From contig NW_006767441.1 of the NCBI RefSeq assembly GCF_000264995.1, positions 514,255-578,254 on the forward strand: a DNA stretch of 64,000 nt. Reading direction: 5' to 3'. Within the stretch, counting starts at the first letter, position 1; each line of letters starts with the position of its first letter. Origin of the DNA: Punctularia strigosozonata HHB-11173 SS5. Its lineage: Eukaryota > Basidiomycota > Agaricomycetes > Corticiales > Punctulariaceae. Shown piece by piece: positions 12,434 through 25,900 of the stretch. The translations under genes and the position numbers were made by a program. Below the pieces are notes generated by a model. The model was given only the letters and a program-made list of their open reading frames with translations, was not told where the DNA came from and did no database searches.

Positions 12434-14336
12434 ATGGTCGCGTTCATCAAGCTCTTCGTGTCGTCTTTGCTGCTGGCCTCGTCGGCGTATGCTGGTCCCG
12501 TTCGTTCCGTGGAGAGCGCGTTAGTGTTTCCCCCGGTCATCAACAAGGGATTGTTATGCAAAATTCCAATCCTCAGGGCCATCCTCTGTCCTCGGGATAG
12601 CACCCAGACAGTCTCCGTCTCGACCCCGCTCGGCTCTGCCACGGGCGTCATGGACACCACCACTGCAGCTCGCTATTCAGTCAAGTATGGATCGGCGAGC
12701 AGGTGGAAATCCTCTTCGGTGGTAACTACATGGGCGCTTCCGTATGTCGTGGTTTCACATATGCCATCTGGCTTGTTGCTGAACTGTAGCAATTAGAAAT
12801 GGGAACACCGACCCCTCTTCAACGCCGCTCGGATGCCCTCAGTCAGACGCTGATGCATCCAGCTACTCGGAGGATTGCCTGTCGATGATTCTCTATGTAC
12901 CGACCTCTGCGTTGACCACTAAGAATCTACCGGTTATGATGTGGTATGTCGCGTGGCTCATTGATGTGTACGAACCTAATTATATGGCGCAGGATCCACG
13001 GTGGATCATTCGTCGCTGGTTCAGCTACCAATCAGGGCCTGGACGGATCTCAACTCGCGGCTGCGACGAACTCGATCGTTGCTGTTGTCCAATACCGTCT
13101 TGGCGCTCTTGGTTTCATGGCTCCGTCGGGGGCCACGAACCTCGCTGTCGGCGATGTCATCACGTCCCTCAAATTCTTGCAGAAGATTGTACCCAGCTTC
13201 GGCGGCAGCGCTTCGAAAATCACCCTCGCTGGCCAGAGTTCTGGCGCGAATATGATTCGAGCTTTGCTTGCTGTACCCTCTGCATCGTCGTTATTCACGC
13301 AAGCCATCATCCAGTCCGATCCTATGGTAAGCGGTTTCTTACCAGTATCGCGTGCCCGTGGCTCATAAGCGTGGTCTAGGACTATGGCTTCCTGTCGACG
13401 ACTACTCAGTCTGAGATGCAGAGCTACTTCAACGGTCTGCTTCCTTGTGCTGCTTCCAACACAACGTGCCTCAACGCGCTAAGCTTGGACACGATTTTGG
13501 ATGCTCAAGGAAACTTGATGGACGATGCCTCGAGCATTGGGGATGGATCTGCAGGCATAGCAGAACCTATCCGTCCGGTCCGCGATGGCTCCCTTATTAC
13601 GTCCCCCTTGGACTCCACGGCTGCCTTCCCCTCTCAGTCGAAGAACATACTCATATCGACCGTTCTGAACGAGGCTGCGTTCACCATCTACGGCAACTTC
13701 CAGGACCCTGTCCCTGAAGACGAATTTGACCTGGTCCTCTCTGGCACTTTCGACGAGACCCAGACGAATGATATCATCGATTCTCAAAAATACGCCGTCC
13801 CTGCAGGTGTCGCACAGAGCACCGTCGATGCCCGCACGCAACTAGAAACCCTCGGCACGGATTATATCTGGAAATGTTCCAGCTGGACGTTCGCTCGCAA
13901 CTGGGTGTCTGCCGGTGGCAAGGCGTTTGTTGGTCTGTACAACGTCGGCGCGTCGTATCCAGGCAACTCCGACGTGAGTTTCTGCACGGAACCCGGAGTC
14001 GTCTGCCACCAGGACGACATCGAGATAGTGGTGAGTCCTGCTCGCATGTCCCGGACCTTATGAATACAATACTGACCTTGCCCTCTGCAGTTCGGAACCG
14101 TGCCTTCGCCCACGTCTGCTCAGTCCGCATTGATAAAGGAAATGCAAGCTCGCTACAAGGCATTCCTCAACAACGGCAACCCTAACGTCTCTGGCTACGA
14201 GACGTGGACGGCCGCTGGCACCAGCGACGTCCACGCCAAGAATCTCGGCGCCACTGGTGAAGCTGAGGTCGGCAACTGCGATCCTAGCTACTGGGGCGAG
14301 GCCGTCCAATATGACTACCAAGTCTTCGGCATTTAG
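12434..14336 (+). CDS. Secreted type-B carboxylesterase/lipase
   Basis: An extracellular alpha/beta-hydrolase of the carboxylesterase-B (COesterase) family, probably cleaving lipid or other esters. Five exons: 12434-12741, 12797-12943, 12993-13326, 13380-14030 and 14091-14336, giving 561 residues. A signal peptide is clear (MVAFIKLFVSSLLLASSAYA). Family marks are EDCLSMILYVP, the oxyanion-hole segment VMMWIHGGSF, VVQYRLGALGF and the nucleophile elbow TLAGQSSGAN with Ser at about residue 234. Paired cysteines around LGCPQSDADASSYSEDCL match the usual disulfide. His of the triad should lie in the last third (FCTEPGVVCHQDDIEIVFG). Related fungal enzymes are secreted lipases or sterol esterases. 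Exact specificity is unknown. Confidence 0.92.
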
Positions 14337-14877
14337 ATCTCATACTCGTAATCTTCCGGTCCCATTCGCCACGACTCGCAACTCTACGCACTCAAGATAT
14401 TTACACCCTTTTTCTTATAATTTTGTGACCGCCTCACGAGGAATTGATGATTATTCTTCACACCTTAGGCCCTCCTAATAATCTTATCTCCTTCGCGCTC
14501 TTCCACGTTGTAGCCTGACCTTTGCCTCTGTATTGTTAGGATTACTATGCTGTGTGGTATACGTCTGCCGATGGCCCTAGTGTTAGTACACGATGCAATG
14601 TAGCGATGACTTCTACCATGAACTCGAGAATATATCCTCCTTTCCGTCGACCGAATAATGAACGCCCGACTGTCTCAATAGCATGGATCGATGTTTCAAA
14701 TCTCAGGTTTCGGATGCTTAAGGAGAACGCCAAATGTGCAGTTAGTTGCTCGTGGCCATGGGAACCCTCTTCAGTGATACCGGGCGCCCGGCCGAGTTCC
14801 GAGCCGATCCGGGGTAAACCTGGGGTAAGGAGCACAACTGGAGCACACCGTCGTCCCCAGATCGAGGCTGACCGACC

Positions 14878-16561
14878 ATGCGCCCATTCTCCTCGCTCAG
14901 ACTGCTTTCTCGTCGGAATGTTTCCCTCAACCTTTCTCGAACCGCAGGACAACGTCGACACGCCTCGTTCTACAACACCGACATCGCTGGGTTGACGGAG
15001 GAACAAGATGAGGTTGGTTCATGTTCCCGATTGCGGGCCATGGATGCTTATATCGAACTTAAGTTTCGAAATGCGGTGGAAGAGTTTGCGCAGCGAGAAG
15101 TTGCTCCGAGGGCGGCTGACATTGACCGGAGTAACAACTTCCCCTCGGTGAGCGAGTCTCCACCCCCACCCTCGATTACTCAGGTGTCGACGCGTCCGAC
15201 AGGATCTCTGGGAGAAATTAGGATCCATGGGACTTCTTGGGGTGACCGTTTCAGAGGAATACGGAGGCCTTGCCTCAGGATATCTCCAGCATACGCTAGC
15301 TATGGAGTCGCTGTCCCGAGCGTCAGGATCGGTCGCCCTTTCCTATGGCGCACATTCGAACCTTTGTGTCAATCAGATACACAGGCACGGTACGAAGGAG
15401 CAAAAGGCGAAATATCTGCCGGATCTTGTCAGTGGCAAGAAAGTAGGGGCGTTGGCTATGAGCGAGCCGGGAAGCGGAAGCGATGTCGTGAGCATGAAGC
15501 TCAGAGCAGACAAGGTGGAGGGAGGCTGGAGACTTAACGGCAATAAATTCTGGTGAGACGATCCGAGCGCTTACCTTGCTTATTGCTCACTTCTTTCCTA
15601 TCAGGATTACCAATGGACCTTCTGCGTCAACTCTAGTAGTCTACGCGAAGTCCTCCCCGGAAAAGGCGTCGAAGGGTATAACGGCCTTCATTATTGAAAA
15701 GGGGTTCCCAGGGTTCTCTACGCACCAGAAGCTTGACAAATTCGGAATGAGGGGCAGTGATACCTGCGAACTCGTCTTCGAGAATTGCGAAGTTCCTGAC
15801 GGTATGGTGTTCTCATGACTCTTTTATCGCACTCATTGACGGAATGGATTGTTTCTACGTAGAGAATGTCCTTGGTCAAGTTGATCGCGGCGCGGCTGTT
15901 CTCATGTCAGGACTTGATCTAGAGCGGCTTGTTCTCAGCGGTGGGCCCCTTGGGTTAGTGCACCAGTCGATTGCTGCAATGCGATTCTGATAGGTTTTAG
16001 CCTCATGCAATCTGCCTTCGACTATGCCGTTGAATACGTCCATGAACGCAAGCAATTCGGACAACCGGTAGGCACCTTCCAATTAATGCAAGGTCAGTAC
16101 ACTTTCTTGTCCTTCCTCAGGTGTAATTATATGTCGCATCCAGCCAAGATCGCAGATATGTATACCAAGTTGAATGCAAGTCGTTCTTATGTCTATGCAG
16201 TAGCACGTGCATGTGACAATGGCAAGATCAGCCGGAGAGTATGTTTGACGTTTCGTGTTATGAAGTGACAAAGCAAGTTAATAATCGAGTATTACAGGAC
16301 TGCGCGGGTGCTATCTTGTACTCGACCGAGAAGGCCGTGGAGGTCGCCTTAGAAGGTATGCAATGCCTTGGAGGAAACGGGTACATCAATGGTACGCATG
16401 GCGTTCTGCCACTCATTTCCCGGATGCTCAGTATACTCTTTTGCATAGATTACCCTATGGGTCGTATACTGCGGGATTCTCGTCTGTATACTGTCGGCGC
16501 CGGGACACAAGAGATTAGGCGCATGCTAATCGGTAGGGAGTTCAACCAAGAGCTGCGATGA
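14878..16561 (+). CDS. IVD: Isovaleryl-CoA dehydrogenase, mitochondrial
   Basis: A flavoenzyme of leucine breakdown that oxidises isovaleryl-CoA in the mitochondrial matrix and passes electrons to ETF. Nine exons: 14878-15012, 15064-15147, 15203-15552, 15605-15801, 15863-15953, 16001-16092, 16144-16238, 16298-16391 and 16449-16561, giving 416 residues. The Arg/Ser-rich leader ([14 protein letters not shown]) fits mitochondrial import. Family sequence is continuous: [57 protein letters not shown]. The catalytic glutamate is in [16 protein letters not shown] (about residue 276), the placement that marks IVD rather than other acyl-CoA dehydrogenases. CLGGNGYIN and the C-terminus [17 protein letters not shown] follow. 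Nothing appears broken. Confidence 0.95.
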
Positions 16562-16724
16562 GGTAGCAGATACTGTACATTGAATCACATATATGTGCGA
16601 GGGATATTAACTGATGTCTGACCTGAATGACTTGACATCGCGAAATCACGGTTACGTCTAGTGTGTTATTACAATGGGTGGAACGTGTAAGAAATCAGTG
16701 TGAATAAGAGACCAGTATTTGCAA

Positions 16725-19517
16725 CTACTCTGCGCCATCCTCGACAATAGGAGCATGCAGTGGCAAAGGCGGCTGCGATACATCAGGACGGGCTGTCGAT
16801 GTCCACCGTAGTGTAGATGCTGCCGCATGAGCACCCCTGTGTAACCACCGTCGAAAGTGACCTGCTTCTGTACTAACGACCTCTCCGGCAAGAAGATGGG
16901 CGTCATCCGCTCTTCTCGTTTGTTCGTCTGAGTTCTGTTCTCTCGGTCCATGGGTTCCTGATGACATGCGGGAGGTTGGAGCTATAGCAGATATGGGTGT
17001 ATTTTTGTGCTTTTCCAACCAGCTGTCAAGGTGTTCGTTGAGCCTCCGGATCGATGCCTGGTCTTCTGAGGCAAGATCTTGCCAACGAAGGTCATTGTAC
17101 AGCCCTGGACAGCCTCTACCATCCTGATATCCTGCGGCGATCGCTACCAAAAATGGCAAAGCGGGTGAAGATATTTCGCGATGTCGTCTCTCAAAGTCGT
17201 CCAGCGCGGCGCAAGGGATAGTAGCGATCTCTCTGTTGTGCGGCTCAAGAGCAGGCCGCATATGACGTTCGATGAGCGCGAGGAAGCTGCTCATCGTCTC
17301 CGTGGCACATTGCTCGAAGTCTTCTTGTACTCGTTCATCGACTGCATTGCAGAAGCGAACAAGAACGTCCGTCACTTCCCAGAATATGCGCTGTGCCCCT
17401 GGCCCAAAAGACCTGTCGCCAAGGGCGATGGTACGTTCCATGAGTCCGATCAACTCCGATGTTGTGCATTCTGTAGAGGTATCATCGATTCGTCAAAAGC
17501 CATGAGCGCAAGACGACGGTTCACTGACCAATGTTCTGTATGTCTGGAGGTATGGTGACGTGCAGGTAGGCTAGAACGAGTTCCGTGCCTTCGGACATTG
17601 CTGCAGATTGACGGACTTCAGCAGAACTTCGGGTCGAACGCCACAGTATCCGTACGAGAGTTTCACAGTAGGCAGCTCGTAACCGCGCTTGAGAATCTGC
17701 AAGCAGATTCATGATTGATAGAGATGTGGTGTAGAGTAGTCGGAGGTTGTTTTCGCTGAACGGGCCATGATCGTGAAGCATCTCGTAAGCAGCGCCCTCC
17801 GTGTCATGGGAAGCGTTGCTGCTGTTCTCCGATGGTATGATGAATCGAGCGGCGTCACATCTCCGTATCACGGAAGCGAGCATATTGAACATGAGGCCGA
17901 ACTCCGTAGGACTCAGTGGGGCTAGTCGTAGCCCGAGGGCGGGGTTTAAGTGCTGCTCGACTGCCTGCCTGATATTCGGGTGAGTCTGAAAGGCACCGAC
18001 CAGCTCGTTTTGCATCATGTCGAGGAAAGGTACGGATTTGCGAGTGCCGAGGTCTAAGTATTCCGAGATCGCCATCCAATACGACCCCAACCTAATCCGA
18101 GACTCGTCTGCAAACGAGGACGTCCAAGATTTGGGAGCGGGGGAAGAGGAAGCGCGGCCAGCGCTACGCGGTAGCGGAGTTCCCGGTAACGCGGCAACAC
18201 ATTTTGAGGCAATTTCCGCTTCTACTTCCTCGTGTGACGCCATCCAGAGGAGTGAACGACATTGCCATGCCGCGCTGCGCACTGGATCTTGTCCGAAGGA
18301 AGTTAGGCCAAGATCGCGGTGAGCCCACGCGTCGGGAACTTGAAGGTCCCAAAGGCTATCTGGCAATTTCTTGTAGAACCATTCAATAGCAAGGAAGAGG
18401 CGAGCCAGCGGTTTCCACCGTCTCGAAGCAGCCTGTAGGTCGTAATAGAGTGTCAACATCCCGCGGCAGCAAGGATCAAGCAGGCCCCGGAAGGATAACA
18501 GAAGTAACCATCCTAAAGGTGTCTTGTACGGGCAGCTCTCGATGAAGAGGGAGAGGCTAACAGCCAGTAAAGCCGCGAAAACTGTGATGGCGATGCCAAC
18601 CGATGTCGTGACGGCGACGGTATGATTGATAGGCCATAGCAAGGTGATCAATCCACCAAAGAAGAGGACTACGGCGGTCTGCATGAGGGTTTGAAGGGAT
18701 GTGACAACGTTGGGCACTCGCCAGCGCAACAACGCCGCATAACGATATTGACGTAAATGAACAGCATGTTGGACTGGAGAGACCGTGGTCCACAAGAGAT
18801 ACTCCCGAAGCCACTGTTTTGCGAATGTCCCAAGAAGGGCAGATGCAAGGGAGATGACGAGGCTGAAGAACCATAGGGAGCAAATAACCACGATGGATGA
18901 TTGGGGTTTGAATGATTCTGGAGAGGCATCGGTGGGAATCGCGGGTAGGCTTTCGGATATGTTAGCGAGCTGGTTGGATATTGTCATGAGGATCCGCGTT
19001 GAGATTTCATCGTTATCGACTTTGAGTTGCTCATATACAGGAGCAAGGAATGTGACGAGCACCACGGAAAAGAGGCCGGCCTGAAACACGAACAGCCATC
19101 AATGAACGCTCGCAGAAAAAAGTACAAACAGCTCACGAAGACCAGCAACGTATCAATGTCACCAGTGAAACCCAGGATCATAGCTTTGTCATGCTCTTTG
19201 AGCCGCGAGTGTATGTACACCCACCCATCTCCATCGGGCTCTGGCCTTCGTCCCTACGCAAAACTCTCAGTTCCGACGTACAAGCTTCAATCTTCTTACA
19301 AGCCGAACCTCATTGCTCTCCCCCCGTTTCGAGGTGCCTTCCGGTTGATAGAGAGACTCGTGCAACCCATTCCCCAATATTGCACGCATTTGCGAGAACT
19401 TTTGACTGGCTTGTGAGGTCTGATCGTGGTGATTTGAGCAAAGGTCAGCGATGTCAAGCAGAACAGACGAAAACTTACCGAAGTTGACGTCGTCTCTCTC
19501 CGCTTTCCGGGTTTCAT
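16725..19517 (-). CDS. DUF6535 domain membrane protein
   Basis: A protein of a large basidiomycete family of unknown function. Five exons: 19517-19479, 19419-19300, 19253-19137, 19080-17529 and 17470-16725, giving 857 residues. The DUF6535 core begins with DIDTLLVFAGLFSVVLVTFL, followed by SLWFFSLVISLASALLGTFAKQWLREY. Four hydrophobic segments are seen in the first third: AGLFSVVLVTFLAPVY, VVICSLWFFSLVISLASALL, LMQTAVVLFFGGLITLLW and ITVFAALLAVSLSLFI. The remaining roughly 600 residues are soluble-looking, mostly helical and rich in Arg and Leu, with no motif I recognise. The acceptor placing VDTLLVF next to AGLF fits other members. The start has no independent support and could lie elsewhere. 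Paralogues are often numerous in polypores. Confidence 0.8.
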
Positions 19518-20365
19518 GTTTCTACCTGGAGCGAAGTAGGCCCGACAGGCAACGATCAAGGAAAACGGCAAAACAACGACAGAGGTGCCCAACACGGGTG
19601 CGGGTCAAGATGGTTTGCTGACCCAACTCGTATATATAGGCCCCAAGTGTTCGATGGCCCGAAGATCACGGCGCCGTGAAGCATGACGGAGAAGCGATAC
19701 TGAGGCGCTTGTTCTGCTCGTTTTCGCCAAGCGAATGCCAAATCTCTGCACCGATCAACTGATCACGGAGGAGTAGCTCAGGCCGGCAAACACGGATGTC
19801 CCACTACCATAAAGGCGAGTTCTGCCACATTCTGCCAGAGCGCAGCTGAAGGTCAGCGAATGTTGCTGAGTATAAGCATCGGTGCTATCGGCTGCTTTGC
19901 TGCGTGCGGAGAAAGATGGAGTCGGGTTGTACAGTTCCTGAGGCTGTGTGCAAGTTGACCAAGGTTGACAGTGGCTGAGATCCCTACATTGCACCGGGTT
20001 ATCCTGTAAGAATCAAAAACGTCACCGGCTGTTCCATCAGCGGGTAGCATCGCCCTTATGGTGCCTTTGCATGAGAGAAACTTCGCCGTGTTATGGCTTT
20101 TCAATTTGAGTCTTGTAACGGCAAACTAATGGAGTCAATCCACAACCTTCTCACGGTCAGTTTCCACTCAGTCATACCGTCCCCTGAGTGATCGTACGCG
20201 TACCCTTCTGGCTTGGTCTCCGCCTCTGCCCCGTCTTCCTTTAGGCCTGTCGGTGCGCCTGCATAATATTGTGCGCTACTACCTCAGCAATCACTGTAGA
20301 GCTCGGGACTCCACACCAGCTGATAATCGGCGCTGGCTGCGTGGGACGGATAAGCCCTTCGACTC
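19518..20365. promoter_or_regulatory. Divergent promoter region, DUF6535 gene / choline-transporter-like gene
   Basis: These 848 bp between two divergently transcribed starts show no recognised coding family. Several pyrimidine-rich runs occur on the plus strand upstream of 20366. No specific regulatory motif could be assigned. Confidence 0.4.
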
Positions 20366-22929
20366 ATGGCAACTTCCTTCGCGGCGTACGCATCCCAATT
20401 CCTCAACAGGCAGAACCCCGGGTCGAGCATTGAATCATCCCAGCCGCTCTTCTACTCGTTCTCTACTGAAGCTGGCTCCCGCACCGGGCACAGTGCTGAC
20501 GCAGACCTTGACGACCTCGACGACCCGCATTTACGAGCAAGCGACGTGAGTGCAGAAGTGTTTCCAGGCTCTGAATCAGCTCAGCGCATGCAACAGATGA
20601 GTCATGCCTCGACAACTCGCGGATATGGGATGGATTACGCGGACGACGACGATCCCTATCTTCGCTTAGACGAAGAGGAGCAACAGCCGTCCGAGCCATT
20701 GCTGGCTTCTGGAACGGGAGGCTGGTTGGCTCACCACACGATGATGCGTTCGCCATCTCCGGACCCATCCTCTATCGAATCACGCAGTCCGAGCCCTAGT
20801 CCACCTATGCACCCGACATCTAATCCCCCGCTCCAAGCACCCCCACCTACTCTGACCCACATCTCCCTGACCGAGTCTTTACTCCCCCGGGATGGAGCGC
20901 ATATATTCTCTCTCCCGGATCCCCGGCATCTACCTCGCGGTCGGCGCAAATACCACGACTCCATATGGACATCGGTATGGTGCGCTGCATTGGGGCTCAT
21001 CGCCTTCTTCGCCTTGCTTGTACTTCTCCTCACACATCAACCAAAGAGGAAGCCTGTGTCATTACCATATACAACGCTCCTGCACACCGTTCCGCTGCTC
21101 ACGATCCTGACGTTCCTCAGCGCGGGCGCGGCGTACGCACATGTATTCCTCCTGCGACTGTTCGTGCGCCCTGTGATGATTGCTACGAGTGTCTTCATAC
21201 CCGCAACACTCTTCATTTCAGCTCTTTGGGCTTTCATCGGCAGCTTCATGTGGGATGCGAACACGGAGCCGACGTGGGGAGAAACGGTTGGATTACGCCT
21301 GTTCGCACTCGTCCCCCTCATACTATCCCTTCTCACTGCACGACGCCTGCTTGATTTGCCACGGGATATCCACACGGCCTCGGCGCTCTTGACGCTTACC
21401 ACCAAGATCCTCATTCAGAACCCCCTACTGCTCGCGCTCAGCCCAACAATCCTACTTGCGGCCTTGCTCGCATCATTGCCGTTCCTCACTCTGGTCTTTC
21501 GTCTACTGCTTATCGGATATACCACGCCGCTGCATGGGAATGAAGGCGCCTTCGAGTGGCATGTGAGGGGTTGGGCGAACTGGGCAATCGCGGGTACGGT
21601 CGGGGTGTGGTTGTGGAGCTGGGCCGTAGCGCGGGGTGTGCTGAGGGTGACGGCTGCGGGTGTCATTGGGTCATGGTATTATATGGAGTAAGTGCCCGTA
21701 GATCGTTCACCCAACATATAGCTGATTTTCCCTTCAGTTATGATGCTCCGCCGCCTCAACCTACTTCAACCCATACCATACACGCCGCGCTCACTCGCGC
21801 GACGCAGCCTTCTCTCGGAACTATCGTGCTCTCGTCGCTTATACTCACGTCCATCCGCATGCTCAGTCTCTCAACGGCCCTCTTCCGGGCGCTACCGTCC
21901 TATCTACCTTTGGTAATGCGACCATACGCACAGCCCATCTGCGTAGCACTGGCGCTTGCAATTACCAAGCTGGAGGTCAAGCTCCGCACAAGTACTTTAA
22001 GCACACATGCGCTGATATACGTTGGCCTGACGGGAGATCCGTTCTGGAACGCTGCCAGGAAGGCGCGCGAAGTGACAGCCAGGGTAGAAGGCCAAAGTGA
22101 GGGCAAGTACAAGCGCAAGTTTAAGACCGAACGTGAGTGTTTCTGCTGAAGCTGCTGGCTCCTCCTCGACGTCGACGTTCACTCATGCACGTTGCTTAGC
22201 TCCTTTGACTTTGTTGACCGTTGCCCCGCTGACCCTCACGTTCCCCTTCTCGCTGGCAACGTACCTCTTCGTTGCCCATACGCTCAACGCTCCGGAGCAA
22301 GCACTCGGTGCCTCTGTGCTTGCAGGGGGTGTCACTGCTATCGTTGGCTTGTTTTGCATTGGCCTCATCAAAGATACGTAAGTACAATACCATGGCGGTG
22401 TTATCGCGGTTTTGACCCCGTTTTGTTAGTTCCGACACACTTTACCTTTGCTATTGCCTTGACAAGGACTCTGGAGGGCGACGCCGCGACGAGGTGTTTG
22501 ACGCCGTAAGTGCTTTAGTGTCGAATGTGCGCGTCTGTCTCACGGCATGCTATCTGATAGTTCGAATACGAAACCCGTCAACCGACACCCCGTGCGCATC
22601 AGCCACAAACTCCAGCACAGACCCTTTCGCGACAGCCTCATGAATCCATTCCCCATCGTACAGCGGCGCCATTGCAGCCTGCCCCACCATCGCCTCCACG
22701 TCATGCGTATCCGGACTATGATGAGGAGTCTGAGATCGGAAACTATCCTGATCTCCATGCCACCAGCTCGACATCGCATCGCAGCCTGGACAAATCCATG
22801 GGGCCGAGTTTCCGGCAGAACATGTTAGCGTCGTCGCCGGCGCATGGTGCTGGTGCCGCATCTGAGCACAGCGAAGGCGAGGGTTTCGGAGGGGACTCTC
22901 AGCTGTTCCCCGGATCGGACTTATTCTGA
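20366..22929 (+). CDS. Choline transporter-like protein (CTL/Pns1 family)
   Basis: A polytopic membrane protein of the choline-transporter-like family, related to yeast Pns1. Its true substrate in fungi is unsettled. Five exons: 20366-21687, 21738-22132, 22200-22377, 22430-22505 and 22561-22929, giving 779 residues. The first 195 residues are acidic and Ser/Pro-rich (DADLDDLDDP; DYADDDDPYLRLDEEE) and should be cytosolic. About ten hydrophobic segments follow from WTSVWCAALGLIAFFALLVL to ASVLAGGVTAIVGLFCIGLI. The diagnostic C-terminal signature SDTLYLCYCLDKDSG is present, in the position where members carry a DT(L/V)..CY..D motif. A Ser/Pro/His-rich tail of about 120 residues ends the protein. 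All junctions preserve frame. Confidence 0.9.
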
Positions 22930-25900
22930 AGGAGACAGCGAAGCCAGCCAACGTAACGATCTTCGTCGTTTTAGGGCGCATTCACTTTCCGCGCATACAT
23001 TAGTGATTCTGGAAATTAGTAGACGTTCTTGGTCCTCACGATATCTGTCCGGCATGTCTTCCTGTACATATTCTGTATCTATATTTAGCAATCACAAATG
23101 ACATGCTTTGTCCATATTCGTTGGATGCAATTTATGCAAATAAGGCCAGTATTGTGCGTTGAGACAACTCATCGGACTAGAACCAACGGAGGGACGTGAT
23201 ATAAAGAACCATCCACAGACTAGCGGACGGGCAGACAGAATGCGGGCACCGAAACCCATTAATATTTCAGGTGATGATGATAGACAATTGTGACCGTCGC
23301 AAACGAACAAGTGGAAGCTAATGTTACGCACTCTCGGTGAACCAAACCTACCGCGTGGCCATAGCATACAACCCTTACTGACAGAATCTGATGCTGGATG
23401 ATGTCAACGCCGACGGGCCACGGTCGACGAAAGCGGGGCACGGTGCAACTTCAATGCAAAAGTGTCACTCCCCAGATCTCGTAGTATTGCTCGTACTGGT
23501 ACCATGACCTGATGATTTCCCGCCGTCCTTGTCGCAACAGGATCAGCGCCCAAGATAGAGGAAAACGGCGGGGACATGCATAGTGGAGAAGCAAACTATC
23601 GACTGCATTAAAGATAGCATACAGCTTTCGGATATGCATGTCTGCGGGGTGGTGGCGTGCATCGCCGACGAAAATATTAATGGCGGGCAACGGCGCGAGC
23701 TGCCGCACCGCCTGCGGTCGATATCGCGGCCACTGGCAGACATATAGGTGTCATGATGTTGTCACGTTGGCGTCACTGTTCATAGCAAGTTAATAGCGTC
23801 AGGATGCGCCGCTACGGTACGCCAACTTAGGAACACATGGCATCTGCGCATGCAGTCGGTATCTTCAGCGCCGTTATCGCACCGCTATATGGCTCTTCGC
23901 GGTTCCGTTAACAGTATAAAGCCTCGTGCAGGTGCTGTTGAAGCTACTCAATATGACCGAGTGTCGCGGACGAGCGCTTGAACCTTCTGCGCAACACGAG
24001 GCAGTCGGTTCCAGTCGGTTCTGGGCAAGAGCCAGGAAGGTGCAATGAAAGACGACTGAAGATCCGCGAGGCTCTCGGGACGCCAGTGAGATGTTGGTAT
24101 GGGACGGCGCGGTGGGCAAGGGCGAGAGTGTCGAACGTGGCTGCCTCGAGGCAATTTGCGCAGGTCCAGAGGTTCTCCAGGGGGATTCGGGCCTGCACGG
24201 TGATTCAAGCATGATGACTAGCACTCGAGTGCGCCGATACGGTGCGTGCATTGCGTGCCAACGCGCCAGAAGAGCCTGATTATAGCGACCTGTGATGCAT
24301 CTAGCGGTGCCTTCCCGGAAGCCGGTAAGTTACATGATGGTCCAAGTTCGGATAGCCCACATGTGCCGCAGGGAGCTAACTGGCTGAAATTCGGACGAGT
24401 TTCTACCACCATACCTCTGAGATTCAAACAAACCCGTTTGGAGCGAAGCCACGGTGACAATGACGGAACAAGCGCGTATGGAAAGTAAATTTGGTGATCT
24501 GTGGGCCGATGAAAGAACTCGCGAGAGCCGACGCTGCATCGTCACGGAATGATGTCAACAAGAGGAAGGGCGGTCATCCGTGCTATCCGTGCTGGTTTTG
24601 GCATGGTTATGACGGACGGAGCATGGTACCCGCCGCCGGTTGGGTTACTCTATCGATCTCTGACCATATGAGCCTGGCCGCAAGGCGGTTGGATATACTT
24701 GGTAGATACGCTTCCGCGGTCACTTCCGCTGTGGTCGTAGGCCGGGGGAAGATAACCAGGGCACATGTATGGGCCATTGAGGAATCCTGTCGGATGACGG
24801 CCGCCATGCTGAACAGACGATGACGCGAGGCAGGACGACCTGGGAAGATATCGCTCGCATTATCAGCCCGCAGCCGCTTTGCGCCCTGGCAGAGGATGAC
24901 GCAGTCGCAGACGCAGCTTGAGTTGCTATGGGGGAGGCTGTGCTACATGTGTACCGCAGATGAAAGGGCCGATGAATTCTGCATCGCCACCGGCCATGGC
25001 CCCCGCCGCGGCCAACTCAAAACTCTCAAACCGCGCATGATTCCCTCGCTTGCTCCTATGTGACGCCAAAATGGCGCTCTGGCCGAACGGAAGGAGTCGG
25101 ATTGCTGTCGGGATCCATGCGCCGTCGGAGCGATTGAGACAGGCGCCAAACTTCGTAGCACTCTCGGCACGCCGCTCGGGCCGCCTCGACCCGCTCGGCT
25201 GATGCGTTACGGTGCTAAGTACCAGGCGTCGGAGGAAAGGCGTGCGTGATTCAGGCCTTTGTGGTCCATCATGTGGAATCCCGTGGAATCGTCCCAACCG
25301 GCGTAAAATGCACCTTGTAATCAGATGCCCGCAAGCGGCGAGGCTCCCGGTGTGGTAAACGCAATGAACATCATGAGTATTCAAAGAATGTCCTGGAGGG
25401 TTCGAGGCATCTTCAATCGCAAGCAAATTGCATGACGAACAAACTGTCTTTCGTGTTCTGGCACCGAATGTCGCAAAAACTACGAGGGCGATCGGAGCAG
25501 CTTATCACGCATGATTCCAAATACAATTAATTGGAACTCTTCGTTCGAGATCTGACCTGTCTGACAGGACCAAGCACATGCACAAAGCGCTTCGACTGGG
25601 CCCCAGCGTCGAGTCATCGACGTCTCATTGAGTTCTTGAGGGCGCATTCCATCCTATGAGTGCTAACCGTCCTACCGTTGCAGAATAGGTGGAGTGGCAT
25701 CGAATCTCAACGTGACCGTATAGTGGTGTATCCATCCTCCACTTCGTACAGATCGTCTTATGTTCTACACTGACATCAACGGCCGTCGTTCCTACTTCGT
25801 CTCCATTCCGTCAACCAATGAGAGAGCATCATAATGGGCGTCGCAGCCAAACCAAATCCAATGAGACAGCAAAATATATCTTGCGGGCGGCCGCCTCTTG

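Noticed and set aside
12103-12663. Minus-strand frame of 186 codons
   Set aside because: It is the mirror of the carboxylesterase promoter and first exon, whose signal peptide and family match are clear.
15761-15863. Possible disruption of isovaleryl-CoA dehydrogenase by a stop after GMVFS
   Set aside because: The stop lies in a normal intron (donor GTATGG at 15802, acceptor TAG ending at 15862), and the frame continues exactly as in the family.
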